Positions 34,594 through 45,631 of a DNA stretch of 64,000 bases are shown piece by piece. Position 1 is the stretch's first letter. Every line of letters begins with the position of its first letter. This stretch comes from Chloroflexus sp. MS-G (GTDB lineage Bacteria; Chloroflexota; Chloroflexia; Chloroflexales; Chloroflexaceae), in NCBI RefSeq assembly GCF_000735195.1, contig NZ_JPIM01000008.1, positions 1 to 64,000 of the forward strand, in the 5' to 3' direction. Under the pieces are notes generated by a model that worked only from the letters and a program-made list of their open reading frames with translations, did no database searches and was not told where the DNA came from. A program made the translations under genes and the position numbers.

Positions 34594-34970
34594 GCGGGCA
34601 GAACCTGGATCAACTTTGCGCCCAGTTTGGCTGGAAGATCGCCGATGAAGTTCACAAAGCGATTGACAAGAATGCCGAAAACCACATCACCAAATCGCTG
34701 GGCATCTTGCAGGAGGATGGCGTCTACGCCTTTTTCCTGTATCAGGCTTCTCGAGGGCAGCGAGAAAAGCCAGGCGCCGACAGGTTGCGTGATCAAGCCA
34801 AAGAATTGTTGAAAGAAGCTGGCATCAATGGCTTTGCAAATACCAGCGATCCTCTGGCGGCTGTGCGCGACCACCTAGCAGGCGATCTAGATCAACTTCT
34901 CCTTGCCAAGCGCCTGCTGGAACAGGCCCTGATCTACGCTCGCTACCACGCCAAGGCTCTGGAGGGATGA
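34590..34970 (+). CDS. cmr5: Cmr5-like small subunit (Cas11)
   Basis: A 126-residue all-helical protein in the position of the small subunit, between the Cmr4 and Cas5-type genes. The pattern of a central VYAFFLYQASRG helix and a long C-terminal helix (LLLAKRLLEQALIYARYHAKALEG) matches Cmr5. Small subunits line the target strand in type III complexes. Coupled to cmr4 by an ATGA overlap. Confidence 0.85.
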   Translation: MSGQNLDQLCAQFGWKIADEVHKAIDKNAENHITKSLGILQEDGVYAFFLYQASRGQREKPGADRLRDQAKELLKEAGINGFANTSDPLAAVRDHLAGDLDQLLLAKRLLEQALIYARYHAKALEG

Positions 34971-34971
34971 G

Positions 34972-35838
34972 ATGTCCTGGCAGAAGTTTCGTGTTATCTA
35001 CGAACTCCACAGCCCATTGCATATTGGCTACCATAAGGTGGGCAACGTGCAACGTACCCGCTACTACATTCCCGCACGTAACCTTTGGGGTGCAGTGACC
35101 GAAGCCTTGACGCGCCGGGGCTTTTCAACCAAAGGTGTTTCGTCAGGCAACTATCAGCAGGTCGGTGAATGGGTTAAGACCCATTGCGCCTTTGGCTACT
35201 GGTTTGTCTATGAGAACTCACAAAAGAACTCACAAAAGAACTCACAAGAAAACTCACAACTTCTGACACCCTGCTATTGTGGAGATGGTCTAAAATACGG
35301 CAATTTGAGTGTCACTGAGTTTGAACGCCGTTACCTAGACTCCCACGTCACTACTGCGTTAGACTCGAAGACGAATTCAGCCCAACATGGAAGTCTGCAT
35401 GAAGTCGAATTCATCGCACCGTATAGCCGACAAAATGGTGCACGAACACAGGTAAGCGGTCTGGTATTCCTGGACGATGAAGCGAAAAAGATACTGAATT
35501 GGGAATACTGGTTGAGCAATCTCCAGGTCGGAGGCGAGCGGCGCTATGGCTTTGGAACGATTCGATTGATAGAAATGGAGCCGGAGGATGATCCGATTAC
35601 ATGTACACGTCCATGTCAATCCGTTTCCAAAAATACTTCCTTCCTGGCCCATGTCAGTGTGACAACAAACGTCCAGATACGTGGGCAGATCGAGCCGCTG
35701 GTTGGTCGAGTGACATCTCAAAGTCACGCTTTTGGGTCGAGTTTGACGTCGGCCATCGTTTGCTGGACTCCTGGATCGATACCAATGGATGACGTACAAG
35801 TTCAGTTTGAGCAAGAAGGTTATTGGGTTGTTCTTTGA
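34972..35838 (+). CDS. Cas5-group RAMP (Cmr3/Csx10 position)
   Basis: A 288-residue RAMP beginning WQKFRVIYELHSPLHIGYHKVG with the RAMP strand-loop and a later Gly-rich loop LQVGGERRYGFGTIRL (about 185-200). Position after cmr5 and the single Gly-rich loop suit the Cas5-type subunit that holds the crRNA 5' handle. It could also be another Cas7-like RAMP. Residues about 82-96 are a low-complexity NSQK repeat, encoded by 12-bp tandem units, in a region that is likely a loop. ATG 34972 follows GGAGGG and lies one base after cmr5. Confidence 0.72.
   Translation: MSWQKFRVIYELHSPLHIGYHKVGNVQRTRYYIPARNLWGAVTEALTRRGFSTKGVSSGNYQQVGEWVKTHCAFGYWFVYENSQKNSQKNSQENSQLLTPCYCGDGLKYGNLSVTEFERRYLDSHVTTALDSKTNSAQHGSLHEVEFIAPYSRQNGARTQVSGLVFLDDEAKKILNWEYWLSNLQVGGERRYGFGTIRLIEMEPEDDPITCTRPCQSVSKNTSFLAHVSVTTNVQIRGQIEPLVGRVTSQSHAFGSSLTSAIVCWTPGSIPMDDVQVQFEQEGYWVVL
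35215..35259 (+). repeat. 12-bp in-frame tandem repeat in the Cas5-like gene
   Basis: AACTCACAAAAG twice, AACTCACAAGAA once and a partial AACTCACAA encode NSQK-NSQK-NSQE-NSQ. The unit keeps frame, so slippage changes loop length only. Confidence 0.92.
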
Positions 35839-35889
35839 CCAACAAGAAAAACGCGCTGTCGTGGTGAGTGTAGGCGGTAAAGAAAAACC

Positions 35890-36813
35890 ATGCCGAATAG
35901 ACCGTCTCCCATCAACATCGGGCAGATTGCCGATCTGTTGGCCGGTTATGATTTCATCGAATTCGCCCTCCTCTCCTTGCATCTCAAAACCCCCCAGACG
36001 ATTCTGATCTGCATACCACAAACCGATCAGGTCAGACAGCGCATTGAGTCAGTTATTGGCCAGTGTCGTTCAATCAGTTGTGATGCCTACGATATTGAGA
36101 GTCTGGTCAAGGCGCTTGATGAAGAGCTGGCAAATCAGCAGGGCACTGACCTTATTTTTAACCTTACTGGCGGCACCAAAGCGATGGTACTGGCGACAAA
36201 TCAGGTAGCAATGAAGCGTGGTGCACCGGTTGTTTATCTCGAGAGTGAGCGCACCCAGAACGTCCTCTACGAGTACCGTTACGATAACCAGCAAACGTTG
36301 CGTTTGCAAGGAAAGACTACATTACCAAAACTCATTAACATTAAACAATTTCTTGATGCCCACATCGGCAAGGGGCAATGGCAGGAGGCAGGTCCCTCGA
36401 AAGATATTGGCGGTGCCTTTGAACAGACGGTTGCCGATGCGATACGGGCCAGACTGTCGCAGGCTGAGGTAAAACAAGGGATCAAGTTCCTGGGAAGTAA
36501 TGGGCGACCACAGGTAGATCTGGATATTGTTGTGCGCTGTGGTAATCAATTTGCCCGTATTGAGTGCAAATCACAAGGAAAGACAACCACGCTGGACGCG
36601 GCGAAGCAATTGAACCTGGTGAGCGAGCTTCTCGGCGTGTATACGCGAAAGTTCATCGCTCTGAGTAACGAACCGGATCCTGACCATCAGGCGGTTTATG
36701 GAGCAACGCGCACGCAGGTGATAGTGTTGAAGAGTTTTGATGGTCAGAACCTGTCTGCGAATGATCAGCAGCAATTGGCTGACACGATTGCGCAGACTAT
36801 CGGATGCCAATAG
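35890..36813 (+). CDS. CARF-type sensor fused to PD-(D/E)XK nuclease (DUF1887/Card1-like)
   Basis: The 307-residue protein has an N-terminal Rossmann-type CARF half with the ligand-loop motif IFNLTGGTKAMVLA (about 89-102). This is the hallmark of the DUF1887 group that includes Card1/Can2. The C-terminal half (about 172-285) is a restriction-like nuclease with E178, D210/D212 and the E225-x-K227 pair in ARIECKSQGK. Known relatives are switched on by cyclic tetra-adenylate and cut DNA or RNA. Here the adjacent Cas10 has no GGDD, so either another synthase supplies the ligand or the signal is different. It starts 51 bp after the RAMP gene and is the last gene of the operon. Confidence 0.85.
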   Translation: MPNRPSPINIGQIADLLAGYDFIEFALLSLHLKTPQTILICIPQTDQVRQRIESVIGQCRSISCDAYDIESLVKALDEELANQQGTDLIFNLTGGTKAMVLATNQVAMKRGAPVVYLESERTQNVLYEYRYDNQQTLRLQGKTTLPKLINIKQFLDAHIGKGQWQEAGPSKDIGGAFEQTVADAIRARLSQAEVKQGIKFLGSNGRPQVDLDIVVRCGNQFARIECKSQGKTTTLDAAKQLNLVSELLGVYTRKFIALSNEPDPDHQAVYGATRTQVIVLKSFDGQNLSANDQQQLADTIAQTIGCQ

Positions 36814-36818
36814 ACAAA

Positions 36819-36940
36819 CCTAGGAGTGCGAGCTTCTGGTCCGTGTCTTGATATGACAGGGAATAGTATTTTGAACCACCCTGAGAGTGTGAGCCTCTAG
36901 CCCGCATCTCCCCTTGCAAGCAGAGGATGGGATTAGAAAC
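36819..36940. repeat. Two decayed ~60-bp repeats after the CRISPR operon
   Basis: Copy A (36819-36876) and copy B (36880-36940) align with mostly C/T and G/A differences (GAGTG-x-GAGC-x-TCT-x-G-x-CCG). B ends GGGATTAGAAAC and A ends TATTTTGAAC, like the 3' ends of many CRISPR repeats. They may be remnants of an array or of another repeat. No intact repeat-spacer pattern is present. Confidence 0.45.
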
Positions 36941-36966
36941 CGCTCCTACTACTTATCAACAGTGAC

Positions 36967-36999
36967 AAAACTGCCCTACCCACTGTTCGGGTAGGGCAG
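36967..36999 (-). terminator. Terminator downstream of the gmd unit
   Basis: A perfect 11-bp stem (CTGCCCTACCC 36971-36981, GGGTAGGGCAG 36989-36999) with a seven-base loop. On the minus strand it is followed by TTTT (36970-36967). It ends the gmd and small-ORF unit. Confidence 0.75.
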
Positions 37000-37026
37000 C
37001 AGATTGAGACCGGAGGCGAGAGGGGG

Positions 37027-38204
<1,178 letters not shown>

Positions 38205-38327
38205 TCACATTCCTCTCACATTAGCAGTATAAAACACCGCTGAGTGCCGTCACTCACGGTTGGGCAAACGGTGCTACTATACAATGAAATCGGTTGTGTG
38301 TCTGCTAAGTGAGTTACCATTGCCTGT

Positions 38328-38774
<447 letters not shown>

Positions 38775-38775
38775 T

Positions 38776-39918
38776 TTACAATTCACCGCGCGCAGCGGCA
38801 ACTGCCTTCTGTGCACCTTCGGCTAACGTTGCTGCTGGAATGAGCTTCGATTCGGCTAATAATGCCCGTCCTGCCTCTTCATTCGTTCCTACCAACCGTG
38901 CTACCATTGGCACATTCGTTGGTACCTCTTCCAGCGCAGCAATAATGCCGCGGGCAACTTCATCAACTCTGGTAATGCCACCGAAGATATTGAATAACAC
39001 CGCTTTGACATTCGGGTCAGAGAGAATGATCTGTAACGCCGTCTTGACTTTCTCTTTGCTGGCTCCGCCACCAATATCCAGAAAGTTGGCTGGCTCGCCA
39101 CCCGATAACTTGATGACATCCATTGTTGCCATCGCCAGGCCGGCACCATTGACCATACAGCCAATATTGCCATCAAGTTTAATGTAGGTGATATTGGCTT
39201 CGCGAGCACGACGTTCAGCTTCGGGTTCGGCCGAGGGATCGTGCAATGCTGCCAGATCGGGGTGGCGGAAGAGACCACTCTCATCGAGCAAGACCTTTGA
39301 GTCAAGTGCGAGCAGGCTACCGTCTGCCTTTACGACTAGCGGATTGATTTCGGCCAGTGATGCGTCAGACTCAACAAATGCTCGATACAGAGCACTGGCG
39401 ATCTGAGCGAATTGCCGAGCCTGCCTGCCATCGCGCAGACCAATGCGAAATGCCAGCTCGCGGGCCTGGAAGTCGAGCAGGCCCATTGTCGGGTGAGCAG
39501 GAATCTTTACAATCGCTTCAGGCTTGGTTTTGGCAACTTCTTCAATCTCAACCCCACCTTCAGCCGAGGCGATCATCATCACTCGTTTGCTGCCGCGATC
39601 CAGGATCGCTGAAAGATAGATTTCGCGTTCGTAGCTAACCGCTTCTGCAACAAGCACTTTTTCGACCGTTAACCCTTTAATGTTCATGCCAAGGATTTGT
39701 CCAGCTACCTGCTCTGCTTCGGCTGGGGTTTGGGCCAGTTTGACCCCACCTGCTTTGCCTCGTCCACCAACGTGGACCTGGGCTTTAACGACGACCGGTC
39801 CCCCGATCTGTTCGGCAATCGCACGAGCTTCTGTCGGCGTAACGGCGACTCCACCGCCGGTTACCGGAATACCGTAGCGTGCCAGCAGGTCACGAGCCTG
39901 ATATTCATGCAACTTCAT
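38776..39918 (-). CDS. sucC: Succinyl-CoA ligase beta subunit
   Basis: The ATP-grasp subunit of the citric-acid-cycle enzyme that makes ATP or GTP from succinyl-CoA. At 380 residues it matches the family. Visible marks are [19 protein letters not shown] at the start, the nucleotide-binding [27 protein letters not shown] (Mg site) and the C-terminal [13 protein letters not shown]. sucD is not next to it, so the subunits are encoded apart. In Chloroflexus relatives this enzyme serves central carbon flow. Confidence 0.95.
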   Translation of the reverse strand: MKLHEYQARDLLARYGIPVTGGGVAVTPTEARAIAEQIGGPVVVKAQVHVGGRGKAGGVKLAQTPAEAEQVAGQILGMNIKGLTVEKVLVAEAVSYEREIYLSAILDRGSKRVMMIASAEGGVEIEEVAKTKPEAIVKIPAHPTMGLLDFQARELAFRIGLRDGRQARQFAQIASALYRAFVESDASLAEINPLVVKADGSLLALDSKVLLDESGLFRHPDLAALHDPSAEPEAERRAREANITYIKLDGNIGCMVNGAGLAMATMDVIKLSGGEPANFLDIGGGASKEKVKTALQIILSDPNVKAVLFNIFGGITRVDEVARGIIAALEEVPTNVPMVARLVGTNEEAGRALLAESKLIPAATLAEGAQKAVAAARGEL

Positions 39919-40028
39919 GCAACGTCTCCACTGCCCGAATTCGGATGCGGTTCCTTAGTCAGGAATATTCATACTGCACCGATCTTTGCAAGATAACTGT
40001 GCGCATAGTAGCACAGGGATCGTCGAGC

Positions 40029-40128
40029 TGTCAAACATTTTTCCTGTGCAAAGCCTGTGCATGAGATAGATCTTTGCTGTATTCCATGGGTTGTTGAGGC
40101 TTCAAAGAGTGCAACGAAATGTTTGACA
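40029..40128. repeat. Separated 12-bp inverted repeat between treY and sucC
   Basis: TGTCAAACATTT (40029-40040) and AAATGTTTGACA (40117-40128) are exact complements 76 bp apart, upstream of sucC (minus strand) and downstream of treY. They could be a two-site operator, ends of a small element or chance. Confidence 0.5.
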
Positions 40129-40204
40129 CTACCATGATTCCGACCGAGCATTGTTGGCCGGTCACAGGCCTCTATGCCGGTTTGCAGCGGAACCATTAAA
40201 TGAA

Positions 40205-43162
40205 TTACTCACGGACTAGTAATGCGAGCGGCCAGCGGCACAGAATATCGGCTAATGCCAGCCCTGGGCCGGTCGGATGATTGGCAGTGTTCAGATGTTC
40301 GCCGGTAAACAGATTGTAGTAACGGGTGCCGGGAGCAACCTCCGGTAGTGGTAGCCACGTTTCGCCCCATAGATCACCGACTGGTGGGATTTCACGACCA
40401 CCGCTGAGGCGAGCAGTCAGCCGAGGAGCGACGACTACGACTTCCCCGGCTGTTGGATGCCGGCGGGCAAAGGCGATCACGTGTGCAGCGGCTATGCCAT
40501 TGGCGTACAATGGCAGGTATGCACCAGACATGAAGAGTTCGGGGCGTTCACGGCGGAACTCAAGCGTCGTTGCTATTGTGTAGAGCTTGATCCGCCCGTC
40601 AGCGGCTGTGGTCAGTAGCTCGGCCGCTAATGCAGCGGTATCACACATTGCCCGCCGCTGACGTAACTCTTTCAGGAGCTGTGCCCGTTGCCGGAAATCA
40701 ACCGGTCGCCGATTATCAGGATCGACCAGGCTGAAATCCCATAGCTCGCAACCCTGATATAGATCGGGTACGCCGGGGGTGGTCATTCGTACCAGCGTTT
40801 GGGTCAGGCTGTTAAACCTGCCAAAAAAGGCGATTCGATTAGCAAATGCGTCGAGGCTTTCAAGGAAGCGCCGCGAACGACGGGGATCAAGAATGCCGGT
40901 GACAAACCGTTGAACAGCAGCATCGTACTCGACGTTTGGATTGATCCAGCTTGTGTTGACTTTCGCCTCACGGGTGGCTTTTTCCATGTACGTCGCTATC
41001 CGTTTGGTAAAGTCGGTTAGATGTTCCATGCCCTCCCAAGTGCCAACCAGTGTCTGATAAAGGAGATATTCATCGTTCCGACTCGGTGCAGTGCCTCCCT
41101 CAATTGTGCTTCGTTTGGCATTGTTGAGGCGGCTCCAACGGATGATATGCCGTCGCCACTCGTCAGGTAGCTCGCTCAGTACGCTGATGCGCGCACGGAC
41201 ATCTTCACTCCGTTTGGTATCGTGAGTCGAGGTAGTTACCATACTGTGCGGCCAGCGTTGCAGGCGTTCCTGGGCTGCCTGGTGTAGTTCGGCGACATCA
41301 CAACCAAAGAGTTCTGGATGCCCGCCCACCTCATTGAGGGCTACCAGACGGTTGTAGACATAAAATGCGGTATCCTCCACTCCTTTTGCCATCACCGGCC
41401 CGCTGAGCTGCTGAAACTTCATAACGAACCGTAGGACCTCGGCATGGGCTTCAGGGGCAAAGTGATGCAGATTCCGCAGGAGCAATGTCTCTTCGAGAAA
41501 ATCGAAGAGCTGCGCCGCAGTGCGCGGATTACGCCGTTTGGCCTCGTGCACCGCATGGCGAATTGCCTGTTCATCGCGCTCTCTGACAACGCCATCCGTG
41601 CTGATGTACGTTCGATAAACCGGCATCGCCGCAATCACTTCACGGATGGCAAAGGTTAGGCTGTTGAGCGTGAAATCGCGATAACGACGTGTGTGTTCGC
41701 AGAGCCGATCTAGTAAATGGCTAAGGGTGTTAACTTCACTGGCCAGCGAGACCAGCATGATCTCTTTCTTCTTGCTGTTGACCAGGTTGGCGAAGGTTGG
41801 CTGTGGTCCAACAAACTGGGTATAGAGGCGATTAAATGCGCGCTGACTGCTGCGATCAATCAATACGCCACCGATCTGATTGAGAAAATCATAACCGGTC
41901 GTGCCGGCGACTGCCCAATCAGACGGCAGTTGTTCGCCATGGCTCAGGATTTTCTCGGCTACCACGTAGAGCGGCCAGCGACGCTCTCCCCGTTCAGCTT
42001 GTGCGAGGCGTTGCCGAATTTGTTCATCTAAATCGGGTGGCGCACTACCACCAAAGCGAATTGCGGCGACGTAGCGTAGATAGCTCTCTTGCAATTGGCG
42101 AAAGTACGCTGCGGGTTGCCACAAACCATCGGGGTGATCGATCCGAGCACCGGTAGCAATGCCTTCTGCCAGTAAGCGGAGAGACAAATCGTGGGTGGTT
42201 TGCAGCACTTCGGGCAATTCGACCCGAATCGCAGCCAGATCGTTGATGTCGAAGAAGCGTCGGTAGTTGATCTCCTCAGTGGCTACTCGCCAGAATGCCA
42301 GTCGATACGATTGACGAGCGATCAGGGCATCGAGCAGGTCGAAACTACGGGGATCGGAAGGATTGCCGTTATAATCGGCCAGTGCGCGCTCGATCATACG
42401 TCGTACCGGCTCGCTGGTAGACATCAGCGTTGCGATACGACGTTTCACAACTTCTTTTTCGCGATTACGCTCGATCACGCGCTCAGGTGTCGTTTCGTGA
42501 CGCGACGGTAAGTAACCGATGGCGGTGATGATGCTCTGTAACTCGATTGCGTCGGGATGATCCGTTCCCAGCTCATTCAACAGATCATCGAGGCGATGGG
42601 CAAGAATGTCAGCGTAGCTCCGTGGATTAAGGGGGAAGCGATGTTCCCAGTAACCGAGACTAAAGCCACCATCATCGTCGTAGTATAACCGTAACTCGCC
42701 GCGTTCGAGAATCACGCCGTACTGATCGCCGAGTACCGGTAGCAAGACTTTCCCGTGCAATTCAGGTGGTACCGGTTCCCAGTCAATATCGAAGTAAGGA
42801 GCATAGATCGAGCTTGGCCCATTTTCCAGGACATCGCGCCACCAGACATTTCGTGGATCGCCGATTCCCATGTGGTTGGGAACAATATCGAGGATCAGGC
42901 CCAACTGATGGGCACGTAGCGCAGCGACAAGACGGTCAAACGCTTCCTGCCCACCTAATTCAGGATTGAGTTGAGAGTGATCGGTTATATCGTAGCCGTG
43001 ACGGCTACCGGTACGTGGTGTGAGAATGGGTGAAAAGTAGAGATCGCTTATGCCGAGATCGGCAAAATAGGGCACGAATGTAGCAACGTCCGCAAAAGTG
43101 AAATCGGCGTTAAGCTGTAATCGGTACGTAGCGCGTGGAATGTGTGGGTCTGTATCTCTCAT
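40205..43162 (-). CDS. treY: Maltooligosyl trehalose synthase
   Basis: A large GH13 enzyme (985 residues from ATG 43162) that turns the reducing end of maltodextrins into a trehalose unit. The start region [39 protein letters not shown] is the family signature, followed by [16 protein letters not shown] and [11 protein letters not shown]-terminal [27 protein letters not shown] is also typical. ATG 43162 overlaps the stop of the GH57 gene (ATGA) and AGGAG lies just before; an upstream start within the GH57 gene is not supported. It ends the glucan cluster and works with TreZ. Confidence 0.95.
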   Translation of the reverse strand: MRDTDPHIPRATYRLQLNADFTFADVATFVPYFADLGISDLYFSPILTPRTGSRHGYDITDHSQLNPELGGQEAFDRLVAALRAHQLGLILDIVPNHMGIGDPRNVWWRDVLENGPSSIYAPYFDIDWEPVPPELHGKVLLPVLGDQYGVILERGELRLYYDDDGGFSLGYWEHRFPLNPRSYADILAHRLDDLLNELGTDHPDAIELQSIITAIGYLPSRHETTPERVIERNREKEVVKRRIATLMSTSEPVRRMIERALADYNGNPSDPRSFDLLDALIARQSYRLAFWRVATEEINYRRFFDINDLAAIRVELPEVLQTTHDLSLRLLAEGIATGARIDHPDGLWQPAAYFRQLQESYLRYVAAIRFGGSAPPDLDEQIRQRLAQAERGERRWPLYVVAEKILSHGEQLPSDWAVAGTTGYDFLNQIGGVLIDRSSQRAFNRLYTQFVGPQPTFANLVNSKKKEIMLVSLASEVNTLSHLLDRLCEHTRRYRDFTLNSLTFAIREVIAAMPVYRTYISTDGVVRERDEQAIRHAVHEAKRRNPRTAAQLFDFLEETLLLRNLHHFAPEAHAEVLRFVMKFQQLSGPVMAKGVEDTAFYVYNRLVALNEVGGHPELFGCDVAELHQAAQERLQRWPHSMVTTSTHDTKRSEDVRARISVLSELPDEWRRHIIRWSRLNNAKRSTIEGGTAPSRNDEYLLYQTLVGTWEGMEHLTDFTKRIATYMEKATREAKVNTSWINPNVEYDAAVQRFVTGILDPRRSRRFLESLDAFANRIAFFGRFNSLTQTLVRMTTPGVPDLYQGCELWDFSLVDPDNRRPVDFRQRAQLLKELRQRRAMCDTAALAAELLTTAADGRIKLYTIATTLEFRRERPELFMSGAYLPLYANGIAAAHVIAFARRHPTAGEVVVVAPRLTARLSGGREIPPVGDLWGETWLPLPEVAPGTRYYNLFTGEHLNTANHPTGPGLALADILCRWPLALLVRE

Positions 43163-45597
43163 GGTGCTCCTGGTGGCAGGCGAAATCGTAATTTGACGCC
43201 CAACGCCCGGAACAGGCGTAGCCATGTATGGGCATCAGCATACCCTTCACCTGCCTCTGCGTTCATCTGCGGATACACTGTTTGTAATAGTGCGTAGTAC
43301 GTATTTTGAGCGTGCCAGACATCAACCTCAAAAGGTAATGTCCGTGCCAGACCAACAGCAGCATCAAGCTGACTTAAGAGATTCCGGTCGCCGGGTGTGC
43401 GCTGGAATCGTTCACCAATCGAGCGGATAGTACGCGAGAGGGCATAGCTCAAGCCAGCACTATCGAGCGTTACTCCCGAACGTTGTGCTTCGCGAAGCAG
43501 ACTGTTGATCCGATCGAAATCGAGCGGTTCGCTCTCGAAGAGGCGACGAAGTTCGGTGTTGATGGCAAATTCAGCAGCGATTTGAAACTCACGCGGTACT
43601 GGCATCCCCATGCTGGCCAGAAAGCGCATCAGCGGCGCATGGTTTTCATAAATCTGGCGATAGGCTGCCTCGGCTTCCGCCAGACTCGACGTGAGGATGC
43701 GTTGCAGGATTTGACGCTGCTCATCACCGAACAATAGCTTGAGCGAATACTGTTCCTGACCAAAATTCCGATCAACCATTCGGATCACGCCGGGAATATC
43801 AGCGCGCAGAAAGAGTTCGCTCAGCTCTTCAACTAATTGGCGATACGATGCTTCACCTTGATATTCTCGGACACCGCCCGAAATGTTGTGATCGCCCAGA
43901 TGTAAGACGCCGAAACTGAGCCGTGTTGAATCGCCGGTGATCGTTGACTGGATACGAATTCGACCCAGGGCCAGCCGTGATTTTCCGGCTAACAACAGGT
44001 GATAATCTTCGCGATCAACCGTATAGGCGTAGATCTGTTCGCGTTCGCTGACGCCGTTGAAGAGTGTTTTCATGGCGTAGTGTGCACCTACTTTGCGAAG
44101 ATTAACCATCGCCGGACGCACGTGACGTTCGTAGAGATCACGGCCATTGCCACGGGCCGGTATGTTACTACGGGCCTGCGCGAGTCGGTCGAGAAATGCC
44201 GGCTCAACATCTTCACCAAATAACTCGTGCGCCAGTTGGATGGCACGACCGGCGTACATCATAATCTGGATCGTTTCGATTCCACTCAGATCGTCGAAAA
44301 ACCAGCCACAGGAGGTATACATCAGCATCAGGTGACGCTGCAATTCCATCAACTTCAATACGGCAATACGCTGGTCTTCATCGAGCCGGCCACGTCCGTG
44401 ACGCCCGATAAATGCGGCCACATTCTCTGGCGAGCGATCCAGGATCACGTTGATGTAGTCGTCGCGCGCTGCCCACGGATCGAGGAGGAGGCGGCGGGCA
44501 AAGCCCTCGAAGCGTGGTGCAAGCGTATCACGTAACCAGTCGAGGGCTTGTCGTAGCGGAGCACGCCAGGCCTGGTTCCAACCCGGATTACCGCCGGTAT
44601 TACAGCCACAATCGCTCATCCAGCGTCCAACACCGTGCGCGCAACTCCACGAGGTCCGTTCAATAATCTGTACTTCATGCGTTGGTCGATACTGCTGTAA
44701 ATATGCGGCATAATTGGTCAGTTTCGCCAGCTTGGTCTCTTCGATATAATGCAGTGCATACGCCAGCGCCATATCACCATGACGATGGTGATGACCGTAG
44801 GTTTCGCCATCGGTTGCGATATGCGCCAGTTGTGGCCATGGTCGCTGATCATTGAAGATACCGGCCAGCCGATTGGCAAAACCAACCCCGCTGCTCAACA
44901 GGCGCTCGAATGCGACGGCACGCGCCACCGGGCCATCGTAGAAGAAGACCGTAATCGATCTCCCTTCCGGTAACTTCACCAGATACGGCTGAGTCGGGTC
45001 GATCCTCCCCCCACTCACGTCATGCCAGATCATTTCCCCGATTTTGCGCACATGACTGGCCTGGGTTGGTGCCAGAATCGTAAAGCGAATGCCGTGAGCG
45101 GCCATAATGTCGAGGGTTTCCAGATCAACAGCCGTTTCGGGGAGCCACATTCCTTCAGGATGACGGCCAAACCGATACTTGAAGTCTTGAATCCCCCAGA
45201 CGACTTGCGTTACCTTGTCACGCCGTGAGGCCAGCGGCATAATGATATGGTTGTAACACTGAGCCATCGCCGAACCAGCTCCGAAATAGTGCTGACTCTC
45301 GCGGTCGGCGGTTAAGATGGCCTGATATACCTCTGGTGCATGCTCTTCCAGCCACGTCAGTAGCGTTGGGCCAAAATTGAAGCTGATCCGACTATAGTTA
45401 TTCACAATCCGCACAATCTGGTTCTGGCTATCCAGAATGCGTGAAGCTGCATTTTGTTCGTAGCACTCGGCGGTAATGCGCTCGTTCCAATCGTGATAGG
45501 GGTATGCCGAGTCTTGCTGTTCAATCGCTTCTAACCACGGATTTTCACGCGGTGGTTGATAAAAATGGCCGTGAATGCAAATCAGCCGCTCGGCCAT
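43159..45597 (-). CDS. GH57-type glycosidase with DUF3536 domain
   Basis: An 812-residue protein with a GH57 catalytic part (about 1-320) and a DUF3536 C-terminal part. GH57 marks are [15 protein letters not shown] at the start, a likely nucleophile Glu in [11 protein letters not shown] (about 154) and the acid/base Asp in [16 protein letters not shown] (about 265). A Cys-rich stretch SDCGCNTGG is present at about 340. Related enzymes act on alpha-glucans; the precise activity of this subgroup is not settled. It lies between treZ (34-bp gap) and treY (four-base overlap), which suggests a role in trimming or debranching glucan for TreY. Confidence 0.85.
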   Translation of the reverse strand: MAERLICIHGHFYQPPRENPWLEAIEQQDSAYPYHDWNERITAECYEQNAASRILDSQNQIVRIVNNYSRISFNFGPTLLTWLEEHAPEVYQAILTADRESQHYFGAGSAMAQCYNHIIMPLASRRDKVTQVVWGIQDFKYRFGRHPEGMWLPETAVDLETLDIMAAHGIRFTILAPTQASHVRKIGEMIWHDVSGGRIDPTQPYLVKLPEGRSITVFFYDGPVARAVAFERLLSSGVGFANRLAGIFNDQRPWPQLAHIATDGETYGHHHRHGDMALAYALHYIEETKLAKLTNYAAYLQQYRPTHEVQIIERTSWSCAHGVGRWMSDCGCNTGGNPGWNQAWRAPLRQALDWLRDTLAPRFEGFARRLLLDPWAARDDYINVILDRSPENVAAFIGRHGRGRLDEDQRIAVLKLMELQRHLMLMYTSCGWFFDDLSGIETIQIMMYAGRAIQLAHELFGEDVEPAFLDRLAQARSNIPARGNGRDLYERHVRPAMVNLRKVGAHYAMKTLFNGVSEREQIYAYTVDREDYHLLLAGKSRLALGRIRIQSTITGDSTRLSFGVLHLGDHNISGGVREYQGEASYRQLVEELSELFLRADIPGVIRMVDRNFGQEQYSLKLLFGDEQRQILQRILTSSLAEAEAAYRQIYENHAPLMRFLASMGMPVPREFQIAAEFAINTELRRLFESEPLDFDRINSLLREAQRSGVTLDSAGLSYALSRTIRSIGERFQRTPGDRNLLSQLDAAVGLARTLPFEVDVWHAQNTYYALLQTVYPQMNAEAGEGYADAHTWLRLFRALGVKLRFRLPPGAP

Positions 45598-45631
45598 ACA
45601 ACAACTCCATATTTGTACAGACGACTATTCC

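Noticed and set aside
43163-43225. Upstream extension of treY
   Set aside because: It would lie inside the GH57 gene; ATG 43162 has AGGAG and starts at the conserved part.
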